A DNA stretch of 35,756 nt from Pseudonocardia sp. (GCF_025465255.1 NZ_JAODNI010000137.1:1-35756); one strand, 5' to 3'; shown: positions 1 through 7,289, counted from the first letter of the stretch. Notes: generated from the sequence alone by a model not told the origin. A program made the numbers and translations.

Positions 1-58
1 TCTCTCTCTGAAGCACGGACGCGTCCACTACGAGGTGGCCGGGGCGAAGGGAGGAGGG

Positions 59-943
59 CTACCTCGCGGGCGGTGGCACCGGGCCCCGGTCCTTGCCGGT
101 GGTGGGCGACGGGACGGCCGCGTCCGCGCGAACGTCGACCTCCAACCTGCCTCCGAGCCCGGACAGGTTCAGCACGACGGTGTCGCCTGCCGCCAGCGGC
201 CCGACGCCGGCGGGCGTACCCGTGGCGATCACGTCACCGGGGTGCAGGGTTGTGACCGAGGAGGCATAGGACACCAGCTGTGCGACGTCCCAGATCAGGT
301 TGCGGGTGTTGGCCTTCTGCCGCTGTTCACCGCCCACCCAGCATTCGAGGTCGACCTCGCCGGGGGCCCCGAACTCGTCGGCGGTGACGATCCACGGGCC
401 CAGCGGGGTGAAGGTCTCGAACGACTTGCGGGTGGAGCGGTCCTCACCGCCGCGCATCGTGATGTCCATCAGCCCCGTGTAGCCGAAGACGTGGTCCAGT
501 GCCTCGGCCGGGGTGAGCGACCGCGCCCGCCTGCCGATGATGCACGCGAGCTCGCCCTCCTGGTCGAACCGGCGGTCGTCGTAGGGCAGCTGGATCGTCC
601 CGCCCGGTCGCAACAGTGAGGACGGCGCCTTCAGGAAGAATCCGAGCGCGCTGACGTGCGCGTCGACGTTCATCTCGGACTGGTGATCGGCGTAGTTCAC
701 CGGGGCTGCGATGATCTTCGTCGGGTCGGGGACCGGAGGCTGCAGTTCGATGTCGGCCAGCCGGGCGGGCGACGAGCGGTCGGCGGCAGCGGAGACGGCT
801 GTCGAGTCGAGGGTGGGCCACGCCTCGATCAACCGCCGCATCCGGCTGCCGCTGCCGCCGTCGTCGACCAGCGCGCTGACGTCGTGCACCGCGTCGCCGT
901 GCACGACGCCGATCCGGTCGTCGCCGAAGGTCGCCAGACGCAT
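59..943 (-). CDS. Fumarylacetoacetate hydrolase family protein, probable fumarylpyruvate/maleylpyruvate hydrolase
   Basis: Protein of 294 aa with the FAH-family C-terminal fold. The metal-binding pattern is visible as E129 and E131 in DQEGELACIIG and D160 in GLMDIT, with the late HPGDVIATGTPAGVG loop. FAH enzymes hydrolyse C-C bonds of acylpyruvates using Mg2+ or Mn2+ in the cytosol. The gene lies 15 bp downstream of gentisate 1,2-dioxygenase on the same strand, so the likely substrate is maleylpyruvate or fumarylpyruvate, giving pyruvate plus maleate or fumarate. The ATG start is preceded by a GAGGAGA ribosome site. Family assignment is firm; the isomer used is inferred, because no maleylpyruvate isomerase is visible in the window. 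Confidence 0.88.
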   Translation of the reverse strand: MRLATFGDDRIGVVHGDAVHDVSALVDDGGSGSRMRRLIEAWPTLDSTAVSAAADRSSPARLADIELQPPVPDPTKIIAAPVNYADHQSEMNVDAHVSALGFFLKAPSSLLRPGGTIQLPYDDRRFDQEGELACIIGRRARSLTPAEALDHVFGYTGLMDITMRGGEDRSTRKSFETFTPLGPWIVTADEFGAPGEVDLECWVGGEQRQKANTRNLIWDVAQLVSYASSVTTLHPGDVIATGTPAGVGPLAAGDTVVLNLSGLGGRLEVDVRADAAVPSPTTGKDRGPVPPPAR

Positions 944-958
944 GGGGGTCTCTCCTCG

Positions 959-2056
959 CTATGCAGACACGGTGTCGGTCACGGCCTGTCGGTGGGGCAG
1001 GGTCTCGGTGCGGGCCAGTCCGACGGCCTCGATGACCGGACCGTCGGAGAGCAGGAAGAGATCGGCCCGGTCCGTCGCCTCGTGGTCGACCGCCGTCCAG
1101 GACGGCGTGACGAGGATGTCGCCTGCGCCCCACTCGTATCGCACCCCGTTGACGACCGAAGCGCCCGTGCCGCGGTGGACGACCCAGATCCCGCTGCCGA
1201 CGGTGCGTGTGGTCGGCGTGCGGTGCCCGGGCAGCAGGCGGTGCATCTCGCCCCGCAGCGTCGGCATCATGTCCCGGCCGGTGAGGGGATCGACGTAGCG
1301 CATCGCGGCGGCGCGCGCTCCGGTGGCCGCGAGCATCGTGTCGAGGGCCCGATCGGTGTCGACCCACCGGTAGGTCATCAGCGGGGAGTGCCGATGCTCG
1401 CCCGGCTGCTGCGCGAGGGACGGATCCGTGTGCAGCGGACGCAGTCCCGCGGTCCCGTGGAGCTGCTCGGAGCGGGAGACCGGGACCTCGTCGTAGGCCG
1501 TGAGCTCGTCCGACCCGTTCTCGAAGAACACCGCGTCGAGGTTGCCGATCAGCGGCAGATCCAGGCCGTCGAACCAGATCATCGGCTCGTCGCCCGGATT
1601 GTGGTGCTCGTGCCAGGCGTAGCTGGGCGTCAGCACGAGATCGCCCGGCTCCATCCGCACCGGGTCGCCGTTGACCAACGTGAACACGCCCGAGCCCTCG
1701 AGGACGAAGCGGACCGCGGACGGGCTGTGCCGGTGGGCCGGCGCGAGCTCACCCGGTCCGAGGTACTGCACCGCGCCCCACAACGTGCGCGTCGCGAACG
1801 GCAGCCCACCCAGGTCCGGGTGGGCCAAGCCCAGCACGCGCCGGTCGCCGCCGCGGTCGATGCCCACGAGATCACCGGCACGCTCGGCCAGATGGCGAAG
1901 GGTCTTCGCGCGCCACACGTGCGGTCGCATCGCATTGGGCTGCTCGGGCAACAAACCCTTCAACAACCACAGCGGCTGCAGGTCGGCCTCGGCGACGTCC
2001 TGGTACAGGGCGTCCAGGTCACCGTCGTCATCGGCAGTGAATCGGGTCGTCACCAT
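959..2056 (-). CDS. Gentisate 1,2-dioxygenase
   Basis: Protein of 365 aa, the usual size for gentisate dioxygenases, with two cupin domains (about residues 95-165 and 265-345). The Fe(II) ligands are visible in the first cupin as H108 and H110 (AHRHSPSAVRFVLEG) and H149 (WHEHHN). It opens gentisate to maleylpyruvate with O2 in the cytosol. The start ATG follows a GAGGTGAG ribosome site; an overlapping ATG four bases upstream is out of frame. The FAH-family hydrolase follows 15 bp downstream, and the 3-hydroxybenzoate 6-hydroxylase that makes gentisate is at 4020-5261 on the other strand. Possible operators of the GTATAC type lie 60-190 bp upstream. Confidence 0.93.
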   Translation of the reverse strand: MVTTRFTADDDGDLDALYQDVAEADLQPLWLLKGLLPEQPNAMRPHVWRAKTLRHLAERAGDLVGIDRGGDRRVLGLAHPDLGGLPFATRTLWGAVQYLGPGELAPAHRHSPSAVRFVLEGSGVFTLVNGDPVRMEPGDLVLTPSYAWHEHHNPGDEPMIWFDGLDLPLIGNLDAVFFENGSDELTAYDEVPVSRSEQLHGTAGLRPLHTDPSLAQQPGEHRHSPLMTYRWVDTDRALDTMLAATGARAAAMRYVDPLTGRDMMPTLRGEMHRLLPGHRTPTTRTVGSGIWVVHRGTGASVVNGVRYEWGAGDILVTPSWTAVDHEATDRADLFLLSDGPVIEAVGLARTETLPHRQAVTDTVSA

Positions 2057-2114
2057 TCATCTCACCTCGTCGTGGCTGTCCTGGCCGGGAGTTTTCCACA
2101 GGGTGTCACAGTAG

Positions 2115-2126
2115 GACGGATACGGA
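2115..2126. promoter_or_regulatory. Weak GTATAC-type half operator upstream of gentisate dioxygenase
   Basis: The minus strand reads TCCGTATCCGTC, matching the perfect palindrome TCCGTATACGGA at 5294-5305 in nine of twelve positions, including the whole left half. It is about 60 bp upstream of the dioxygenase start. Together with the other copies it could be a weak site of a shared regulator. Weak evidence taken alone. Confidence 0.3.
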
Positions 2127-2236
2127 CCGAAACGCCGCCCGAACGTACCTGAAGTCATGGCGAGGAGCCAGCCTTTGGCCTGCTGATATGGGGCTTGACC
2201 TGCCTTCGGACTGGCACTAGCGTCCGCCGAAATCAC

Positions 2237-2248
2237 TCCGCATACGTA
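2237..2248. promoter_or_regulatory. GTATAC-type operator candidate upstream of gentisate dioxygenase
   Basis: The minus strand reads TACGTATGCGGA, ten of twelve matches to the perfect palindrome at 5294-5305. It lies about 180 bp upstream of the dioxygenase start and just before the substrate-binding-protein remnant, so it could originally have served either direction. Confidence 0.35.
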
Positions 2249-2264
2249 CCAATGTCGGTCGATC

Positions 2265-2731
2265 GTGGAGGGGGCGGATCTGGATCTCGTCAGCTTTCCC
2301 GGGGGACCGACACGATCCGCGGCGTCGCCTCGGGCATTCCGTTCGGGATGCCGGCGGCACTGCCGGGCTTGATCGCCTTTCAGAATGGGCAGCGTGACCT
2401 GCGGATCATCGGGGGCGCCGTCCGGGAGCCGCTGGTCAACTTCCTCGTGCCCGCCGATTCGGAGATCCGGAGCATCGGTGACCTGCGGGGCAAGCGGATC
2501 GCGGTCAGTCAGCCCGGCTCCATCACCACGTACTTCGCGACCCGGATCGTCAAGGAGCAGGGTCTCGTGCCCGGTCAGACGGTCGAGATCCTCAACGTCG
2601 GGGGGCCGCCGGACGCCTGGCGGCGGCGCAACAGGGGGTCGCCGAGGTGGCGTGATCGGCGTTGCCGATCTCGCAGCGACTGATCGACGAGGGCAAGGCG
2701 CGCCTGCTCTTCGAGTGCAAGGACCACGCAC
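2265..2731 (+). pseudogene. Remnant of NMT1/THI5-type ABC transporter substrate-binding protein (middle part)
   Basis: The readable homology starts near 2274 (ADLDLVSFPGG), shifts frame at the GG/T junction and runs on as TDTIRGVASGIPFGM, then IGDLRGKRIAVSQPGS and FATRIVKEQGLVPGQTVEIL, which is typical of NitT/TauT periplasmic binding proteins. After about 2620 the frame breaks again and resumes near 2662 as PISQRLIDEGKARLLFE. The signal peptide and N-terminal domain are missing, and near 2731 the homology changes abruptly to a decarboxylase-like sequence. This is a non-functional fragment of an uptake-system binding protein, related to the second remnant at 3346-3876, with which it shares the DLVSFPGGTDT(I/V)RG stretch. 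Confidence 0.75.
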
Positions 2732-3293
2732 GAGCCGGGCCGGCACGAGAAGGTCGCGCTGAACCCGCCGCCGGGCGTCGAGATCGCCTCCATCCCCGAG
2801 GGTCGAACGCTGGCCGACATGCTGGTGACCGGGGAGATCGACCCGCTCTACAGCGCCCGCACCCCCAGGCCCTTCGCCGAGGGCTCGCCCGAGGTGCGCC
2901 ACCTGTTCCCCCGCCCGCACGAGCCGAGGCCGAGTACTTCCGCAGGACCGGGATCTTCGCGATCATGCACACCCTCGCGCTGCGCCGGGAGCTCTACCGG
3001 GCGCACCCATGGCTCGCACGGTCGCTGATGAAGGCTTTCGGGAGGCCAAGGTGCTGGCCGCCGCGGACATGGACGAGACCGCCGCGCTGCGCTACATGCT
3101 GCCGTGGCTGGCCGAGGAGGTCCGCCGGACCCGCGAGGTGATGGGCGAGGACTACTGGCCCTATGGGATCCGGGACAACGAGCACACGCTGCGTGCCTTC
3201 CTCCGGTACTCCCGCGAGCAGGGGCTCGCGCACCGCTCGTGGGAGCCGCGGGACCTCTTCGCCAAGGAGTGCCACGACCAGGTCGTGGTCTGA
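2732..3293 (+). pseudogene. Frameshifted 3' remnant of a 4,5-dihydroxyphthalate decarboxylase-like gene
   Basis: Reading across three frames gives a continuous homologous sequence: EPGRHEKVALNPPPGVE and IPEGRTLADMLVTGEID (frame of 2732), then AEYFRRTGIFAIMHTLALRR and HPWLARSLMKAF (near 2930-3036), then EAKVLAAADMDETAALRYML and GEDYWPYGIRDNEHTLRAFL to the stop at 3291. These stretches match the C-terminal half of the 4,5-dihydroxyphthalate decarboxylase family, which belongs to the periplasmic-binding-protein fold. The N-terminal half is absent and at least two frameshifts are present, so it is broken. The upstream junction with a substrate-binding-protein fragment makes a chimeric fossil. The family call rests on remembered motifs. 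Confidence 0.7.
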
Positions 3294-3345
3294 CCGGGGC
3301 CGCACCCACTAGGGGACCAGAAGGGCCGAGGCAAAGGAGCCTGAG

Positions 3346-3876
3346 ATGAGTCCGCACGACACGATCCTCAACCGACGGCAGGTCCTGACAGCGTTCGCGT
3401 GGGGCGCCGGCGGGGCGGTCCTCCTCGGCGCGGCGAGCGCGTGCGGCGGGTCGGGCGGTGGCGGTGCCGGCTCCCCCTACCGGGGCGAGGTGGCCGTCAC
3501 CCACATGGAGACCAACATCTCCGCCGTCCCGTTCCTGGTGGCTGCGGAGCTGGGTACTACCGGGACGAGGGGCTGGAGCTGGACCTGGTCAGCTTCCCCG
3601 GCGGAACCGACACCGTCCGCGGGGGTGAGCACGATGGGGTTCTCCGGCGACCCGGAGACGGCTGCACCCGCGTACGCGCCGAGGCGGGATCTCCCTCGAG
3701 GTCGCGCGTTCGGTGCTGCGGCAGGCGGCCGACGGACTCGACCTGGCCATCGACAGGGCCGCCGTCGACGAGGTGATCCGAGCCGGCGGCGAGCTCGGCC
3801 AGCTCGATCCGGCCGCCGTCGACCTCGACTCCGTCATCGTCGCCGACTTCGTGCCGACTTCGTGGAGGGTGTCTGA
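3346..3876 (+). pseudogene. Frameshifted ABC transporter substrate-binding lipoprotein (NMT1/THI5-type), internally deleted
   Basis: A good ribosome site (AAAGGAG) precedes ATG at 3346. The N-terminus carries NRRQVL, a hydrophobic stretch and a lipobox-like ASAC, so the product was an exported lipoprotein, possibly Tat-routed. After FLVAAELG the frame shifts by one base; the continuation YYRDEGLELDLVSFPGG lies in another frame and VSTMGFSGDPETAAP returns to the first. The C-terminal end (VLRQAADGLDLAIDRAAVDE to SVIVADFV) follows in yet another frame, with the central ligand-binding part missing. An 11-bp tandem duplication (GCCGACTTCGT at 3842-3852 and 3853-3863) disrupts the last codons. The total is too short for the family (usually over 300 aa). 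It would have worked with the ATPase at 5358. Confidence 0.75.
3842..3863 (+). repeat. 11-bp tandem duplication in the substrate-binding-protein remnant
   Basis: GCCGACTTCGT occurs twice head to tail with no spacer. Removing one copy joins SVIVADF to VEGV and the stop codon, so the duplication is itself a frameshifting lesion. Confidence 0.85.
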
Positions 3877-3909
3877 ACCGTTAGGTCGGTGAGCGGGGCC
3901 GACCTGCTC

Positions 3910-3939
3910 TTGACCGTTCCTCGGAGGAGCTTCTAAGCT
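3910..3939 (+). promoter_or_regulatory. Possible promoter of the 3-hydroxybenzoate 6-hydroxylase gene
   Basis: TTGACC at 3910-3915 and TAAGCT at 3934-3939, 18 bp apart, form a plausible housekeeping-type promoter about 80 bp before the monooxygenase start. The operator candidate at 3947-3958 would fall at or just after the transcription start, a natural place for repression. Confidence 0.35.
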
Positions 3940-3946
3940 CAGATAG

Positions 3947-3958
3947 TCAGTATACGGA
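3947..3958. promoter_or_regulatory. GTATAC-centred operator candidate upstream of the monooxygenase
   Basis: TCAGTATACGGA differs at one base from the perfect palindrome TCCGTATACGGA at 5294-5305. It is about 60 bp upstream of the monooxygenase start. GTATAC cores are known for several FCD-type GntR regulators, and one such regulator is encoded at 7434-8126, so that protein is the first candidate to bind here (inference). Confidence 0.5.
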
Positions 3959-4019
3959 GCAGTTTCCCTGCCGTCGCCCATCCGGGTGTTCATGGACGGG
4001 ACGTCCCCGAAAGGCCTCG

Positions 4020-5261
4020 ATGCCGATGACTGATCTCGTGAAGGCGCCGTTCCTGGTCGCCGGGGGTGGCATCGGTGGTCTCGCCGCCGCCCTGGCGCTG
4101 TCCGGGCACGGCTACCGGGTGCACGTGCTGGAGCGCGCGGAGGCGTTCGGTGAGATCGGCGCAGGCCTCCAGCTGGCCCCCAACGCCTCGCACATGCTCG
4201 AACGGCTCGGCGTGCTGGAACAGGTCACCGCGGACGCGTTCTTCCCGGGACGTCTCGTGCTCATGGACGCCCTGTCCGGCGAGCAGATCACCGCGCTGGA
4301 GACGGGCGAGGCGTTCGCCCAGCGGTACGGCCACCGCTACTTCGTCACGCACCGGGCCGATCTGCTGCAGGCCCTCTTCGACGCGTGCAAGGCGTCCGAC
4401 AACGTCACCCTGGAGTCCTCCAAGGAGGTCGTGGACGTCCAGAAGCTGCCCCGGGGAGCGCGCGTGAGCTGCGCGGACGGGACCGTTTACGAGTGCGGCG
4501 CCTTGATCGGAGCCGACGGTCTCCGGTCGGTAGTGCGCGAACGCCTGGTGGGCGACGCGGAACCGGTCTGTTCCGGCTACGTCGCCTACCGCGCCACGGT
4601 CCCGATGGCGGACATGCAGGAGAAAGCGGGCCTGGACCGGCTGGACGACATGGTCATCTGGGCGGGGCCGGGGCTGCACCTGGTGCAGTACCCCGTCCGC
4701 CGGGGCGAGCTGTGCAACCAGGTCGCGGTCTTCCGCAGTCCCGCCTACGCGGCGGGCCTTCCGGTGTGGGGCACCGAGGAGGAGCTCGAGGCGGCGTTCG
4801 CCGCTGTGTGCCCCGAGGTCGCCGGCGGGATCGCGATGATCGACCGGTCGCGGCGGTGGCCGATGTTCGACCGGCCGCCGCTGGAGGGCTGGACCCATGA
4901 CCACGTCACGCTGCTCGGGGACGCTGCTCATCCGATGCTCCAGTACATCGCCCAGGGCGCCTGCCAGGCGCTCGAGGACGCGGTCGTGCTGGCCGACAGC
5001 GTGCGCGCCCACTGCGGTGAGGTGGCCCCGGCGTTCTCGGCCTACGCGGCGCAGCGGGCGCCCCGCACGGGCCGCGTGCAGACCACTGCCCGGCTCTTCG
5101 GCGACGTGCTGCACATCGACGGCCTGGGGGCCAGCATGCGCAGCGCCCTGCTGCGACAGCGCGCGCACGACGACTTCCGCGACACCGATTGGATCTACGC
5201 CTACCCGGGCCCCGGTGCCCCCGGGAAGGAGGCGCAGCCGGCCGCGTCGGGAACTCCTTGA
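4020..5261 (+). CDS. 3-hydroxybenzoate 6-monooxygenase (FAD-dependent)
   Basis: Protein of 413 aa, typical of single-component flavoprotein aromatic hydroxylases. The N-terminal Rossmann motif GGGIGG is at residues 15-20 with E38 ending the second strand. The DG motif is in ALIGADGLRS (166-167) and the GD motif in LLGDAAHPMLQY (300-301). Late regions (WPMFDRPPLEGW, RAPRTGRVQ, TDWIYAY) resemble actinobacterial 3-hydroxybenzoate 6-hydroxylase rather than plain salicylate hydroxylase. It would convert 3-hydroxybenzoate to gentisate with NADH and O2, feeding the dioxygenase at 959-2056. ATG at 4020 has AAAGG six bases upstream; a second in-frame ATG at 4026 is possible. Salicylate 5-hydroxylation is a less likely alternative. 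Confidence 0.87.
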   Translation: MPMTDLVKAPFLVAGGGIGGLAAALALSGHGYRVHVLERAEAFGEIGAGLQLAPNASHMLERLGVLEQVTADAFFPGRLVLMDALSGEQITALETGEAFAQRYGHRYFVTHRADLLQALFDACKASDNVTLESSKEVVDVQKLPRGARVSCADGTVYECGALIGADGLRSVVRERLVGDAEPVCSGYVAYRATVPMADMQEKAGLDRLDDMVIWAGPGLHLVQYPVRRGELCNQVAVFRSPAYAAGLPVWGTEEELEAAFAAVCPEVAGGIAMIDRSRRWPMFDRPPLEGWTHDHVTLLGDAAHPMLQYIAQGACQALEDAVVLADSVRAHCGEVAPAFSAYAAQRAPRTGRVQTTARLFGDVLHIDGLGASMRSALLRQRAHDDFRDTDWIYAYPGPGAPGKEAQPAASGTP

Positions 5262-5278
5262 CCCGGGGCGGGGGTGCA

Positions 5279-5294
5279 ACGATAATTCTATCGT
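5279..5294. promoter_or_regulatory. 16-bp inverted repeat upstream of the ABC ATPase (possible MarR-type operator)
   Basis: ACGATA-ATTC-TATCGT is a perfect inverted repeat with 6-bp arms in an AT-rich pocket between the monooxygenase and the ATPase. It abuts the GTATAC palindrome, sharing one base. Its size suits a MarR-family operator, and the fused MarR protein is encoded 1 kb downstream; the pairing is inference. Confidence 0.45.
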
Positions 5295-5305
5295 CCGTAT
5301 ACGGA
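5294..5305. promoter_or_regulatory. Perfect 12-bp GTATAC palindrome upstream of the ABC ATPase
   Basis: TCCGTATACGGA is fully self-complementary and sits just before GGAAGGATG. It is the strongest copy of the motif also seen at 3947-3958 (11/12), 2237-2248 (10/12) and 2115-2126 (9/12). Confidence 0.55.
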
Positions 5306-5357
5306 AGGATGCGCACCCACGGGGCGCGTCCCGGTCCTGCTCAACACCGTCGAGGGC

Positions 5358-6212
5358 GTGCGGTCGCTGGAAGAGGTGCTGGACGACACCGCCCGGTGCT
5401 TCCGGATGCGCAGGCGCTCGCGGCTCGTGCACCTCGTGCTGCGTGGCAGCGTCGAGGCGCTGCGGGACCTGACGTTCGGCGTCGCCGTCGGCGAGCTCGT
5501 CTGCATCGTCGGTCCCTCCGGGGCAGGCAAGAGCACGTTGCTGCGCTGCATCTCCGGCCTGCTGGAACCGACCTCCGGCGAGGTCGTGCTGCAGGGCGAG
5601 CAGGTGACGGGTCCGCCGCGGGGGATGGCCGTGGTCTTCCAGGAGTACGGCCGCAGCCTGTTCCCGTGGATGACCGTGCGCCAGAACGTCGAGCTGCCGC
5701 TGAAGGAGAAGAAGGTCCCGCGCGCCGAGCGCCGGCGCCTCGTGGAGGAGGCACTCGAGGCCGTCGGCCTCGCCGACGTGCACACCGCGCACCCCTGGCA
5801 GCTCCCCGGCGGCATGCAGCAGCGGGTGGCCATCGCCCGTGCGCTCGCCTACGAACCGCAGGTGCTGCTCATGGACGAGCCCTTAGCCGCCGTCGACGCG
5901 CAGACGCGCGCCGATCTGGAGGACCTCGTGCGCGCGCTCTGGAAGCGGCTCGGCGTCACCGTCCTGTTCGTCACGCACGACATCGACGAGGCCGTCTACC
6001 TGGGCCAGCGGGTGCTGGTGCTGTCCACCTCGCCCACCGTCGTTCTCGAGGACGTCGTCATCGACCTGCCGGCCGAGCGCGACCAGCTCACCATCCGCTC
6101 GCTGCCCCGCTTCGCCGAGCTGCGCGGCCACGTCTACCGGCTCGTCCAGCAGGCCAAGCGCGGCGGCGCGGCGGTCGGCGAGCCGTCCGGGCGAGCGACC
6201 GAGGCGATGTGA
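5358..6212 (+). CDS. NitT/TauT-family ABC transporter ATP-binding protein, possibly decaying
   Basis: Protein of 284 aa from GTG. Walker A GPSGAGKST is at 52-60, Q-loop FQEYGR near 95, signature LPGGMQQR at 149-156, Walker B VLLMDEP at 169-175 and H-loop THD near 207. It would drive uptake of an aromatic or sulfonate-like acid together with a permease and binding protein, but no permease gene is present and both neighbouring binding-protein genes are broken. The signature has proline where LSGG has serine, and the D-loop region reads PLAAVD rather than the usual PFGAVD, with a rare TTA codon at 5883-5885. The frame stays open upstream (PVLLNTVEGV), while ATG at 5309 is in another frame, hinting at an N-terminal frameshift. 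Function is doubtful. Confidence 0.8.
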   Translation: MRSLEEVLDDTARCFRMRRRSRLVHLVLRGSVEALRDLTFGVAVGELVCIVGPSGAGKSTLLRCISGLLEPTSGEVVLQGEQVTGPPRGMAVVFQEYGRSLFPWMTVRQNVELPLKEKKVPRAERRRLVEEALEAVGLADVHTAHPWQLPGGMQQRVAIARALAYEPQVLLMDEPLAAVDAQTRADLEDLVRALWKRLGVTVLFVTHDIDEAVYLGQRVLVLSTSPTVVLEDVVIDLPAERDQLTIRSLPRFAELRGHVYRLVQQAKRGGAAVGEPSGRATEAM

Positions 6213-6314
6213 GACCGGAGGGACCACGTACCGTCGGGCCCATGATGTGCGACCGGTTCCCGCTGCTGCGGGGCGAGGCGCGGGCGCCGTGGCTCTAACG
6301 CCGGGCGGCGTGGC

Positions 6315-7289
6315 GTGACCAGGAGCCCGGCCCCGGCCACTGAGCTCGTGCCGGAGTCCCCCGACCCCGAGGGCCTTCCGGTCCTGGACACCGCGCCCGG
6401 GCACCTCATCCGATGTGCCCAGCAGGTGCACGGCAGCCTGTGGCAACAGCACGTGCCAGTGAACCTGACCTCGGTGCAGTACGGGATCCTGCTCGTCGTC
6501 GGGCAGCAACCGGGCATCGATCAGCGCACCGTCGGCGAGCTCATGTCGCTCGACAAGTCCACCGCGGCCGACGTGTTGCTCCGGCTCGGCCGGCGGGGCC
6601 TGCTGGACCGCGAGCGCGACGTCGAGGACGGCAGGCGCAAGCTGGTGAGGCTGACCGAGCAGGGGAGGGCTGCCCTGCTGGCGGGCGCACCGGCGGTCGT
6701 CGGCATCCAGGAGCGGCTCCTGCAGCCGCTGCCCTTCGACGACGGTGAGACGCTCCTGGGGGTGCTTCGCCTGGTCGCCTACCGCGGTGATCCACCCAGC
6801 CCCGGCGCTGCGACCGAACACAACGCCGTCGTGCAGGGCTGGCCGTTGCGGCTGCCGGCCGTCCGGTTGCACACGGCTCCCGGGCACCTGATCCGCCGCG
6901 CACAACAGGTGCACAACACGCTGTGGGGCGAGCGGGTGTCGTCCGACCTGACGTCGGTGCAGTACAACGTGCTGCTCGTGTTGCACCACGAGGCACGGAT
7001 CGACCAGCGGACGTTGGGGGAACGCGGGTCGCTGGACAAGTCGACGGGGGCCGACGTCATCGCTCGGCTGGAGACCCGGGGGCTGGTCGCGCGCATCCGC
7101 GACTCGGCCGACGGTCGCCGCAACCTGCTGACCTTGTCCGCCGAGGGCCGCGACCAGCTCCTGCGCCACGCCGCGGCTGTCGTCGACGTGCAGCACGAGC
7201 TGCTTCGGCCGCTGTCGTCTCCCCAACGGCAGGTCTTCCTGCGACTGATGAAGCAGATCTGCGAGCCGATCTCCCGACCGGCGCCGTGA
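6315..7289 (+). CDS. Tandem-duplicated (fused) MarR-family transcriptional regulator
   Basis: One 324-aa chain holds two complete MarR winged-helix domains, about residues 25-155 and 180-320. They are recognisably duplicated: APGHLIRCAQQVH pairs with APGHLIRRAQQVH, LTSVQYGILLV with LTSVQYNVLLV, and SLDKSTAADVLLRL with SLDKSTGADVIARL. Normal MarR proteins are about 150 aa and dimerise; this one could act as a pseudo-dimer within one chain. GTG at 6315 is chosen as the first start after the preceding stops; no strong ribosome site is seen. MarR regulators commonly sense aromatic acids, so control of the neighbouring gentisate and transport genes is likely but inferred. Confidence 0.88.
   Translation: MTRSPAPATELVPESPDPEGLPVLDTAPGHLIRCAQQVHGSLWQQHVPVNLTSVQYGILLVVGQQPGIDQRTVGELMSLDKSTAADVLLRLGRRGLLDRERDVEDGRRKLVRLTEQGRAALLAGAPAVVGIQERLLQPLPFDDGETLLGVLRLVAYRGDPPSPGAATEHNAVVQGWPLRLPAVRLHTAPGHLIRRAQQVHNTLWGERVSSDLTSVQYNVLLVLHHEARIDQRTLGERGSLDKSTGADVIARLETRGLVARIRDSADGRRNLLTLSAEGRDQLLRHAAAVVDVQHELLRPLSSPQRQVFLRLMKQICEPISRPAP

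Noticed and set aside
3990..5792. 600-codon open frame on the minus strand
   Set aside because: It is antisense to the well-supported monooxygenase and ATPase genes, has no recognisable domains and is a common by-product of high GC content.
6241..6298. 18-codon leader peptide starting MMCDRF before the MarR gene
   Set aside because: No ribosome site and no attenuator structure were seen; it probably arises by chance.
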